NCBI GenBank assembly: GCA_049673305.1
Contig: JBATXM010000236.1
Span: forward strand, 1 to 64,000
Source: GCA-003244245 sp049673305
Lineage (GTDB): Bacteria; Actinomycetota; Actinomycetes; Mycobacteriales; Pseudonocardiaceae
Direction of reading: 5' to 3'
Length of the DNA: 64,000 nt
Positions 1 through 8,622 of this stretch are shown here, in pieces (the first letter of the stretch is position 1; every line of letters starts with the position of its first letter). The notes beneath the pieces were generated by a model. The model was given only the letters and a program-made list of their open reading frames with translations, made no database searches and was not told where the DNA came from. Both the position numbers and the translations under genes were made by a program.

Positions 1-118
1 AACCGAGTCGACGACGGGCACCAGAACCCTCACCTCACCAACCACACCCCAAGCCAGCGACAGACAGCCACTGACCTGCACTGACACCACGACACCTGAA
101 CGATCTAGCTCTGTAGTA

Positions 119-3100
119 CTAGGCGCATGCCTCGGGGGTGATCGGTGTTCCTTGCCAGCGTCCCCGCCCTAGCACCGTTTCTCCAGCCATCACCAGTGAG
201 CCCGCTCCAACCGTCGTGGCCTCTCCGACCCGGCTTCCCGGCAGCACGATGCTGTGCGGCCCGAGCGTCGCGGCCCGGTCGAGCCGCACCGGCTCCAGCC
301 GCATCACCCGGTCATGGAACAGGTGCGTCTGCAGCACGCAGCCACGGTTCACGCTCGCCTCACGGGCGACCCGGATCAGATCGGGTTCCGGCAACCGATG
401 CGTTTCGCACCATACTCCGCGCCCGATCCGCGCCCCGAGGCTGCGCAGCCACCAGTTCAACACCGGTGTGCCGACAGCGAACTGCACGAACCACGGCACC
501 GCGAGCGTCTCCACGAATGTGCCGTACAGCTCATTGCGCCAGACGAACGAACTCCACAGTGGATGGTGCGCCGCGGCGAACCGCCCCATCAACACCCATT
601 TCGCCACTGTTGTCACCAGGGCAGCCACCAGCCCCGCCGTGGCCAGCACCACACCGCCTGCCATCCCGGCAAGCCACCAGCCCCTCTCATTCCACGCGGC
701 ATCGGATGCCCCGAACACTGCCCACTCCAACAGCTCGGCAACCATCAGCGGCACCACCCGGCACAACTCGACCAGTGCACGCGCGACCACGAGTGACCGC
801 CGAGGAGCGAATGTCCGGTCTGGGTCTGACTTCTCCACCTTGCGCCGCACTCGCATCGGCGGCCGCCCCAGCCAGGACGAGCCCGCCGGCACCTCGTCCG
901 GGGTATCGGAAAGCACTCCGATCAACGCTCCGTCCCCGATTGTCCGGTGCGGGCCGACAATCCCCGAGTTCCCCACGAACGCCTTCGATCCCACTTGGGA
1001 CTGCCCCAGTCGCACCCAGCTGCCCCGCAGTTCGTAGGGAGCTGCCAACACATCGTCGGCAAGGAAGGCCGAATCGGCGACTTGCAGGAGCTTCGGCAAT
1101 GCCAGCACCGTGGACAGCTCCACCGAATGACCGATCCGGGCGCCCAGCAACCGCAACCACACCGGCGTGAACAGGCTGGCATACAGCGGAAACAGCGTGT
1201 GCCGGGACATCTCCAGCAGCTCGTGCGTCAGCCATGCCGACCATCCGACCCTGCTGTACACCGGGTACGTGCCAGGTCGCAGCGCCCGCCCGGCCAGCCG
1301 CACCAGGCCCCCGATCAACAGAGCCTGGCAGGCCATGTCGGCCACCACCATCACCGGCGACCACAGCAATAGCCGCACTGCCGCTTGCCCGAGCGAGGCG
1401 GCCTCGGGCACCGCGATGAATGCCAGCAGCATGACCGGTGCGGCAGCCACCCAGGAAACCAGCCCCCGCAAGCTCGACGTCATCAGGTACGCGAGCCCCC
1501 ATATCCGGGACCGCGTGGCCCGCTGCGCCGGCCACGGCGATGACACGTCCCGCGCTGCCGCAGGTGATCCGCCCCAGCATTCCCCGGCCGGGACCACTCC
1601 TGCGACACAGCTGCCCGGCAGCAATTCGGCCCGGTCACTGATCTGCGCGCCGGGCAGCAACGTGCTCCGCGCGCCCACCCGCGCCCCCGCGCCCACCTGC
1701 ACCGGGCCGATGTGCACCCGGTCCCCGTCCAGCCACCAACCCGCGAGATCCGCCGCTGGTTCCACCGCCGCGCCATCACCGAAACTCGCCAGCCCGGTCA
1801 CCGGTGGTTCGGCGTGCAGATCCACCCCTTGCCCGACCCGGCAACCCAGCAACCGGGCATACCGGCTGGCCAGGGGAGTGCCGAGCACCGAATGGAGTCC
1901 GACTGTCGCGGCCAGCCGTTCGGCCGCCCACAATCGCAGATGCGTCCGCCCGCCGCGCCGGTAACTGCCCGGCTCCAGCCGGCCCCGCAGCAGGCGTACC
2001 CCCACCCCCGCCACCAGGACTCGGCCGGGCGCGCTGAACAACACCAGCCAGGCTGGAACCAGGAGCCACCACGACAACCTGGGCAGCCACGATTCGTGCT
2101 CGAACGCCGAGAAGACGTCCCCGATCAGAGCCACCACCAGCGCCCACCGCAGCCCGGTGACGCTGAGCAGCAGCAACTGGATCACAGCCTGGATCCATCC
2201 GGTCCGCAACGGGGTGGGCACCACCACTCGTTCTTGCGGTGGACCCGTTTCGGCGGCGACCAACTGGGCACGCAGCGCGGAGGGGGTCGGATACCGGTAC
2301 ACGTCTGCCACCGAAGCCGTCGGAAACCGTTGCCGCAGGGTGGAAACCAGCCGCGCGACGGCCAGACTGGTGCCACCGAGGTCGAAAAAGTCATCGTTTG
2401 CGTCGACCTCGCTGCCGAGCAAGTCACCCCAGAGCTCCAGCAGCCACGCGGTGGTCTCGTCCACCGTGGCCCGCTCCCTGTTCGGCTCGGCAGGCAACGG
2501 CCAGGGAAGTGCGTCCCGATCGATTTTGCCCGAGCCGCGGACCGGAAACGTCGGCAGCACCACGAGCCGCGGCACCAGCGGCGCGGGCAACTGTTCTCGC
2601 AGCAGCCGTTGCGCTCCGACCCGGTCGAACCGCTTCGGGTCACCGTCCACCGGCACCAGGTAGCCGACCAGCACGTCGAGCCCGCCCTCGGTGCGGCGGA
2701 CCAGGCTCGTCGCGGCCGCCACCGAGGGCAGGGCCAGCAGCGCGGCATCAATCTCACCAAGTTCTACCCGCCTGCCGCCGATTTTTACCTGCGCATCGTC
2801 ACGCCCGATGAACTCCAGCCCCTCAGGGCGCGCCCGGACCAGGTCGCCACTGCGGTAGGCCCGCGACCAGCCAAGCGCGGGTAGTGCCACGAACTTCTTC
2901 GCGTCCATGACCGGGTCCAGGTAGCGGCCGAGACCGACCCCGCTGATCACCAGTTCACCAACCTCACCCCAGCGCACCGGTTCGCCGTCCGCGCTGACCA
3001 CGGCCAGTTCCCAGCCATCAAGGGGCAACCCGATCAGCACCGGTTCACCATCGATCAGCCGTGCGGCGCAGGACACCACAGTCGCCTCGGTAGGACCGTA

Positions 3101-3979
3101 GGTGTTCCACACCTCGCGCCCGTCAGCGGCGAACCGTCGCACCACCTCGGGTGGGCAGGCTTCGCCGCCGACGATCAGCAACCGCACCTCAGCAAGCATG
3201 TCGCGGGACCACAACACGGCCAGTGTGGGCACCGTGGACACCACGGTGATCCGCATCTGCGCCAACCACGGGCCGAGGTCCGCGCCGGTGCGCACCAGTG
3301 AGCGCGGGGCAGGAACCAGGCAGGCACCGTTGCGCCAAGCGAGCCACATCTCCTCGCAGGAGGCGTCGAAGGCGACGGAAAGCCCGGCCAGCACCCGATC
3401 GCCCGGCCCGATCGGCGCATCGCGCAGGAACAATCGCGCCTCCGCGTCCACGAAGGCCGCCGCGCAGTGGTGGCTCACCGCGACTCCCTTGGGCGTGCCG
3501 GTGGAGCCGGAGGTAAAGATGATCCACGCGTCCTCGCCGATACCCTGGCCGCCGAGTGGTGGCGCTGCCGGGCCCGGCACGAGTTCCCACCCTCCCCCGA
3601 GCACCGCACAGACCCCCGCCTCGCGCCAGACCAGTTCAGCGCGCTCATCCGGATCGTCGGCATCGACCGGGACATACGCCGCACCCGCAGCGAGCACGGA
3701 CAGGATCGCCAGGTACAGCTGCGCCGAACCGGAGGGCATCCGCACCCCGACCCGATCACCAGCGCCGATTCCCTCGGCGCGCAGTGCCGCGGCCCGTTCC
3801 CCGACCACTCGATCCAGTTCCCGGTACGTCAACGAGTATTCACCGTCGTCGATTGCCAGCGCGGCAGGCCACTCGGAAACAGAATTGGCCAGCACATCGA
3901 GTAGTGATCGTGGTTCCGATGCGGAATTGCTCCGGTAGACCGCAGCAACGCTGACAGAAAAAGATGTTTCAATTGTCAC
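119..3979 (-). CDS. Pls/PosA-type NRPS-like membrane synthetase (A-T plus tandem acyltransferase-like domains)
   Basis: This 1286-aa protein has an adenylation domain at about residues 25-500, with a TSGSTGTPKG phosphate loop, NTYGPTEATV, YRSGDL and a C-terminal GSGKIDRDALP motif. A carrier domain at about 515-575 has the phosphopantetheine serine in DLGGTSL. The rest alternates hydrophobic segments with left-handed beta-helix-like acyltransferase blocks, the architecture of epsilon-poly-lysine synthetase (TIGR02353-like C-terminus). Such enzymes activate one amino acid and polymerise it at the membrane. The tentative specificity residues, aligned by eye to GrsA, read D-A-E-S-I-G-T-V-V. The Glu in the FDASCEEMW motif would suit an amino acid with a basic side chain. 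I chose GTG at 3979 over the TTG one codon upstream because a GAGGGGG ribosome site precedes it. No tailoring gene adjoins it inside the window. Confidence 0.85.
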   Translation of the reverse strand: MTIETSFSVSVAAVYRSNSASEPRSLLDVLANSVSEWPAALAIDDGEYSLTYRELDRVVGERAAALRAEGIGAGDRVGVRMPSGSAQLYLAILSVLAAGAAYVPVDADDPDERAELVWREAGVCAVLGGGWELVPGPAAPPLGGQGIGEDAWIIFTSGSTGTPKGVAVSHHCAAAFVDAEARLFLRDAPIGPGDRVLAGLSVAFDASCEEMWLAWRNGACLVPAPRSLVRTGADLGPWLAQMRITVVSTVPTLAVLWSRDMLAEVRLLIVGGEACPPEVVRRFAADGREVWNTYGPTEATVVSCAARLIDGEPVLIGLPLDGWELAVVSADGEPVRWGEVGELVISGVGLGRYLDPVMDAKKFVALPALGWSRAYRSGDLVRARPEGLEFIGRDDAQVKIGGRRVELGEIDAALLALPSVAAATSLVRRTEGGLDVLVGYLVPVDGDPKRFDRVGAQRLLREQLPAPLVPRLVVLPTFPVRGSGKIDRDALPWPLPAEPNRERATVDETTAWLLELWGDLLGSEVDANDDFFDLGGTSLAVARLVSTLRQRFPTASVADVYRYPTPSALRAQLVAAETGPPQERVVVPTPLRTGWIQAVIQLLLLSVTGLRWALVVALIGDVFSAFEHESWLPRLSWWLLVPAWLVLFSAPGRVLVAGVGVRLLRGRLEPGSYRRGGRTHLRLWAAERLAATVGLHSVLGTPLASRYARLLGCRVGQGVDLHAEPPVTGLASFGDGAAVEPAADLAGWWLDGDRVHIGPVQVGAGARVGARSTLLPGAQISDRAELLPGSCVAGVVPAGECWGGSPAAARDVSSPWPAQRATRSRIWGLAYLMTSSLRGLVSWVAAAPVMLLAFIAVPEAASLGQAAVRLLLWSPVMVVADMACQALLIGGLVRLAGRALRPGTYPVYSRVGWSAWLTHELLEMSRHTLFPLYASLFTPVWLRLLGARIGHSVELSTVLALPKLLQVADSAFLADDVLAAPYELRGSWVRLGQSQVGSKAFVGNSGIVGPHRTIGDGALIGVLSDTPDEVPAGSSWLGRPPMRVRRKVEKSDPDRTFAPRRSLVVARALVELCRVVPLMVAELLEWAVFGASDAAWNERGWWLAGMAGGVVLATAGLVAALVTTVAKWVLMGRFAAAHHPLWSSFVWRNELYGTFVETLAVPWFVQFAVGTPVLNWWLRSLGARIGRGVWCETHRLPEPDLIRVAREASVNRGCVLQTHLFHDRVMRLEPVRLDRAATLGPHSIVLPGSRVGEATTVGAGSLVMAGETVLGRGRWQGTPITPEACA

Positions 3980-4742
3980 CAAAACCCCCTCGATTTGACT
4001 GAAATCCCCTGAAATCCACGATGTGTACTAGTTTTTGCCCACGCTGAAACCGCGCTGAATTTCTTGCGCTGCAACCAAGATTTCTCCAGCGAGCGGGGCG
4101 CGGTCCGCCAACTCGTTCTCGCCTTTATTGATGGCGCCGAGTGGTCACCTGATCACCCGGCGGCCTCATCTGGGGTCTAGGGCCAGGCTCCGGGCGACTT
4201 CATCGGCCAGCCCCCCGGCTTCATCATCACTGGGCGTCGGATGGTTGAGTGCCTACCGCTTGTCTTCACTGTTGCCCCCGCAGCTCCCGGCCCCGTGCTG
4301 CCCGGGGCGTCCAATGCCACTGTCAGCTAAGCGGGCCAGCCGGGCCAGCATCTCATGATCAACATGTGGATAGCGGAGCGGATGTGGACAACCGAAGGTG
4401 GACTGGATGGCACGGTGCTACTAGCTGACACCGTGCGGGGGAACTCGAATCCGAGGCGATACTCGCTAGAAGGAGCGTGGTCGGCCTTGTTGACCGCTGT
4501 CGACCAGTGCCGTCTGCTGTCATTCGGAGCCGAATGGCGGTGTGGGCGGCTTCCTGATCGCCATTCGGCTCCGAACGGCGATCTGCGGCGCGCACGGTCG
4601 TCTCACGATCCGCCGCCGCGCTGGGACCATGACTCTCAGCGCGTCGAGTTCGATGGCGGAGCTGCTCAAGAAGCCGGGAAGAGCTCCGACGTCGAATTCG
4701 GCGACGACAGGGCCGTCGCGTTACTGGTGACCGGGTGACCGG
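3980..4742. other. Intergenic region without a convincing gene
   Basis: This 760-bp gap separates the synthetase start from the 3' end of the SEC-C gene. Short open frames on both strands (for example 4355-4738) have no recognisable domain and no good ribosome site. The first 120 bp upstream of the synthetase are comparatively AT-rich and presumably hold its promoter. A large inverted repeat lies at 4522-4576. Confidence 0.5.
4522..4576. repeat. 18-bp inverted repeat, possible terminator or palindromic element
   Basis: ATTCGGAGCCGAATGGCG (4522-4539) is matched in 17 of 18 positions by its reverse complement at 4559-4576, across a 19-nt spacer. Each arm is itself a near palindrome. There is no T tract. 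It lies about 170 bp past the 3' end of the minus-strand SEC-C gene, so it may stop that transcript, or it may be a dispersed palindrome. Confidence 0.6.
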
Positions 4743-6488
4743 TTAGGTGGCGGGGAATGGATGGTGCGGAGGCGCGCCCTTTTCCAGGGCCAGCGCGTCG
4801 CGGAGGCGGTGCGGGTTCATCAGGCCTGTCGTTGGTCGGCCTGCGCGCTGGGCTTGCAGCGCAGTGGCTTCGATATCGTCGACCGTACTGCACAGTTCGG
4901 CGAGGATGGCGGGGTCACCGGAGGCGACGGCTTCGCGCGGGCTCAGATCACTGATCACACCAGGAGTGTCGAGCCAGCTCGTTTCGACGTCGCGGCTCAG
5001 GCGCTCGGCGGCCTCGCTTGCGTCAGCGGCGGAGCTTGTATCGAGGAAGTAGCTCTCCAGGATGACGGCTCGGCCTTCCCGACCGTCGGGGTCCGGGCTG
5101 AGGCGCTCGGCACGCCGGTCACCTTCGATGGCGTCCGGGGCGATGTCGCGCAACTGGGCTTCCAGTGCGGCCAGCCGCGTCGGAGAGTTCGCGGTGAGGG
5201 TGAAATCCTCTCCGGACCGGTCAATCTGCCCGAGGTTCAGCACTCGCCCATCGGGCAGGTTCCGGTGCCAGGCGAGCACCTCATCGTCGATCTGGGTCAG
5301 CCGCTGGCTGAGCAGCTCGAAGGCCCGTTGCGCTTGGGGCACCCGGTAGGTGACGCCACAGTCGTACACGTCCTCGCCATCACTGTTACGCAACTGGACG
5401 GGGGGTTCAGGAGCGAAGAAGTCGGCGATCTGCTCCAGCGAGGGACCTGATGCGAGCAGGCCAGCCAGCTCGCGGCGGCGGTGGCGCAGGACGTGCACGG
5501 GCAGCGCGAGCATGCGCGCTTCGGTGTCGTCGTGCAGCACCCGGCCGCAGAACAGCTCCAACCGCTGCGCGCACTCCGATAACAGCTTGTCGGCCAGATG
5601 GATCGGGTCACCGTCGGGCAGGGCGCGCAGTGTGACGCTGGTGCCCCGCGCAACATCGAGTGTCTCGTAGAGCGTGACCGGGATTCGTCGCCAGTCCTCG
5701 ATGAGCTGGCGTTCCTCGGGGCGCAGCCAAGGACCTCGGGTGGCGAGGAACTGCTCCACCAGGCCGCCCTGGAACAGCGTGAGATCCAGCAAGAACATCG
5801 CATAACGCTGCGGATCCTCGGTGCGATCCAGCAGCGGTGTGATCATCTCCATGCCGGGAGCGCGCTCCGCGTAGGTGCCCAACAGGGCATAGACGAGCTG
5901 GGCTCGCGCGCTCAAGGGGGGTAGCGCGCAGTGCCGGCAGCAGACCTTGAACTTGCGGCCCGACCCGCACGGGCACGGACTATTGCGCCCCACATCGCTC
6001 ACCGTCGCGGCTGCGGCCATGGCCTCGCTCAGCCCCGGCCGCAGCGAGCTGGGACGCTCGGCGCGTCGCAGGTATCTGTCGGCGCTGGCGTAGTCCCCGC
6101 GCGCGGCAGCGTACTGGGCGGCGTCGTGCAAAACCGGCTCCAGGCCGGGGCGCAGCGTCAGCGCCTCGTCAAGCAGGTCACGGGCGGTTGCGGAGTCCCC
6201 AGCGCCTTCGGCGGCGCGGGCGGCGATCAGCGCGACCGCAGCCTTCTCCTCCCTGCTTCGGGCATGTGACCGCAGCGCCGCAAGCTGCGGCTCGACCACA
6301 CCGAGCTGTGTTGTGTGACACTCGATCCGGCCGGAAATGAAGCCCAGTGCGTCATCGGTGGCGCAGGACAGCGCATCGAGCAGGAACCGGATGTTCCCCT
6401 CATCCAGCGGATCCTCGCTGGTGAGCATTCCCGTGACGGTCTCGGCGTCGATGACCACGTTGTTCTGGGGGTCATCATGGGGAGGCAT
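4743..6488 (-). CDS. SEC-C motif protein with TPR-like N-terminal half
   Basis: The 581-aa protein carries a clear SEC-C zinc-binding motif, NSPCPCGSGRKFKVCC, at about residues 170-185. The segment before it is Ala-rich and helical and reads like TPR repeats (ARDLLDEALTLRPGLEPVLHDAAQYAAARGDY is split here only as description: residues about 100-145). The C-terminal 380 residues match no family I know. SEC-C motifs bind zinc and often mediate protein contacts, as in SecA, but no function can be assigned. The start is the ATG giving MPPHDDPQNN at 6488. The open frame continues upstream only as antisense of typA. The gene is divergent from typA with about 160 bp between starts. Confidence 0.85.
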   Translation of the reverse strand: MPPHDDPQNNVVIDAETVTGMLTSEDPLDEGNIRFLLDALSCATDDALGFISGRIECHTTQLGVVEPQLAALRSHARSREEKAAVALIAARAAEGAGDSATARDLLDEALTLRPGLEPVLHDAAQYAAARGDYASADRYLRRAERPSSLRPGLSEAMAAAATVSDVGRNSPCPCGSGRKFKVCCRHCALPPLSARAQLVYALLGTYAERAPGMEMITPLLDRTEDPQRYAMFLLDLTLFQGGLVEQFLATRGPWLRPEERQLIEDWRRIPVTLYETLDVARGTSVTLRALPDGDPIHLADKLLSECAQRLELFCGRVLHDDTEARMLALPVHVLRHRRRELAGLLASGPSLEQIADFFAPEPPVQLRNSDGEDVYDCGVTYRVPQAQRAFELLSQRLTQIDDEVLAWHRNLPDGRVLNLGQIDRSGEDFTLTANSPTRLAALEAQLRDIAPDAIEGDRRAERLSPDPDGREGRAVILESYFLDTSSAADASEAAERLSRDVETSWLDTPGVISDLSPREAVASGDPAILAELCSTVDDIEATALQAQRAGRPTTGLMNPHRLRDALALEKGAPPHHPFPAT

Positions 6489-6648
6489 CCGCGCAGGATA
6501 GCTGACCGAGGTGGTTGGCCGGGGCAGCCACCCGCTGGCCAGTTGGGCAGGTCCAGGCCCGCTCCGAGTACCGTTGAGGTTCCCCGCACCCGTTTTGGTC
6601 GAACCCGCCGAACCCATTGTGACCGAACCCGTTTTGAGGAGTTCCCGC

Positions 6649-8556
6649 GTGCCCACCGCCGCCCCTGTCCGCGTGCGCACCGACATGCGCAACGTTGCCA
6701 TCGTTGCGCATGTCGACCATGGCAAAACCACGCTTGTTGACGCCATGCTGCGCCAGTCCGGCGCTGTCGCTGGGCGCGTTGAGGTGGACCGCGTGCTGGA
6801 TTCCGGTGATCTGGAGCGGGAAAAAGGCATCACGATCCTGGCCAAGAACATGGCAGTCACCCGTTCCACGCCGGACGGTCCCGTGACCATCAACGTGGTG
6901 GACACTCCCGGGCACGCCGATTTCGGTGGTGAGGTGGAGCGCGGGTTGTCCATGGTGGACGGTGTGTTGCTGCTCGTTGACGCCAGCGAGGGCCCGCTGC
7001 CGCAGACCCGCTTCGTGCTCCGCAAGGCATTGGCCGCGCACCTGCCGGTCGTGCTCGTGGTGAACAAGGTCGACCGCCCGGACGCCCGGATCGAGGCGGT
7101 GGTCGAGGCGACCCACGACCTGCTGCTGGATCTCGCCTCGGATCTCGAAGGTCTCGAGGCCAGTACCGCCGAGGCGGTGCTGGACATGCCGGTGCTCTAC
7201 GCCAGCGCCCGCGCTGGCCGGGCCAGCCTGACCCGCCCTCGGGATGGCGAGCTGCCGGACTCCGAGGACCTCACGCCGCTGTTCGACGTCATCCTCACCC
7301 ATGTGCCGCCGCCCGCGGGTGATGCGCAGGCGCCGTTGCAGGCGCACGTCACCAATCTCGACGCGTCAACCTTCCTGGGCCGCATAGCGCTGTGCCGGGT
7401 CCGTGCCGGACGGCTGCACAAGGGCCAGACCGTGGCATGGTGCCGCGAAGACGGGTCGATCCGGTCGGTCAAGATCACCGAGCTGTTGCGCACCGAAGGG
7501 CTCGAGCGGGTCCCGGCCGCCAGCGCGAAGGCCGGTGACCTGATCGCCATCGCGGGAATCGCGGAGATCACCATCGGTGACACCCTCGCTGACGTCGACG
7601 ATCCGCGCCCGCTGCCCCGGATCACCGTGGACGAGCCGGTGATCGCGATGACGATCGGCATCAACACCAGCCCGCTGGCGGGCCGTGGCGGGGGGCGCAA
7701 GCTCACCGCCCGCCTGGTTCGCAACCGGCTGGACGCCGAGCTCGTCGGCAATGTCAGCATCCGGGTGTCGCCGACTGAATCGCCGGACACCTGGGAGGTG
7801 CAGGGTCGTGGTGAGCTGGCGCTGGCCGTGTTGGTGGAGACCATGCGGAGAGAGGGTTTCGAGCTCACCGTCGGCAAGCCCCAGGTCGTCACCCGCACCG
7901 TGGACGGCACCCTGCATGAACCGTTCGAACACCTCACCGTGGACGTTCCCGAGGAGTACGTCGGTGCTGTGACGCAGCTGCTGGCCGGTCGCAAGGGCCG
8001 GACCGAACAGCTCGGTGCCACGTCCGGAGACGGCTGGGTGCGGCTGGAGTTCACGGTGCCCTCCCGGGGCTTGATCGGCTTTCGCACCGAGTTCCTCACC
8101 ATCACCCGCGGCACCGGTGTGGTCCATCACGTCTTCGACGGCTACCGACCGTGGGTGGGTGAGTTGCGCACCCGTCGCTCCGGGTCGCTGGTCGCCGACC
8201 GCACCGGCGCGGTCACCGGGTACGCGTTGACCCAGCTTGGTGACCGGGGCACGTTCTTCGTCGAGCCTGGCGCGGCTGTCTACGCCGGTATGGTGGTCGG
8301 CGAGAATCCCCGCGCCGAGGACCTGGATCTCAACGTGTGCCGGGAGCGCAAGCTCACCAACGTGCGATCCTCCAGCGGAGAGGAACTCGAGCGGTTGGCT
8401 CGGCCGAGGACGCTCGGGTTGGAGGAGGCGCTGGAGTTCTGCGCCTCCGACGAGTGCGTCGAGGTGGCACCGGACGTGGTGCGGGTACGCAAAGTCATCC
8501 TGGACGCCACCCAGCGCGGCCGGCAGCGCGCCCGCGACCGGGTGACCCGCAGCTAG
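6649..8556 (+). CDS. typA: Translational GTPase TypA/BipA
   Basis: This 635-aa ribosome-binding GTPase of the elongation factor superfamily has its P loop in AHVDHGKTT, the switch II motif DTPGHADFGGEVERG and the base-recognition motif NKVDR. EF-G-like domains III and V and the TypA-specific C-terminal region (ending VRKVILDATQRGRQRARDR) follow. The family modulates ribosome assembly and stress or virulence responses. The GTG at 6649 follows GAGGA by 8 nt and gives the usual family length. An ATG at 6685 (MRNVAIVAHVDHG) would remove 12 residues and remains possible. Confidence 0.97.
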   Translation: MPTAAPVRVRTDMRNVAIVAHVDHGKTTLVDAMLRQSGAVAGRVEVDRVLDSGDLEREKGITILAKNMAVTRSTPDGPVTINVVDTPGHADFGGEVERGLSMVDGVLLLVDASEGPLPQTRFVLRKALAAHLPVVLVVNKVDRPDARIEAVVEATHDLLLDLASDLEGLEASTAEAVLDMPVLYASARAGRASLTRPRDGELPDSEDLTPLFDVILTHVPPPAGDAQAPLQAHVTNLDASTFLGRIALCRVRAGRLHKGQTVAWCREDGSIRSVKITELLRTEGLERVPAASAKAGDLIAIAGIAEITIGDTLADVDDPRPLPRITVDEPVIAMTIGINTSPLAGRGGGRKLTARLVRNRLDAELVGNVSIRVSPTESPDTWEVQGRGELALAVLVETMRREGFELTVGKPQVVTRTVDGTLHEPFEHLTVDVPEEYVGAVTQLLAGRKGRTEQLGATSGDGWVRLEFTVPSRGLIGFRTEFLTITRGTGVVHHVFDGYRPWVGELRTRRSGSLVADRTGAVTGYALTQLGDRGTFFVEPGAAVYAGMVVGENPRAEDLDLNVCRERKLTNVRSSSGEELERLARPRTLGLEEALEFCASDECVEVAPDVVRVRKVILDATQRGRQRARDRVTRS

Positions 8557-8622
8557 CTGGCAGATGCCAACCCAGACCCCGGGCACACCCTGGGAGATCG
8601 CGTTGCGGCAGCATGTCGCCTC

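Noticed and set aside
4355..4738. 127-codon plus-strand frame in the first intergenic region
   Set aside because: It crosses the inverted repeat, has no recognisable domain and no ribosome site.
6489..7187. N-terminal extension of the SEC-C protein
   Set aside because: The extra 233 codons are antisense to typA. The ATG at 6488 is followed at once by sequence of normal composition.
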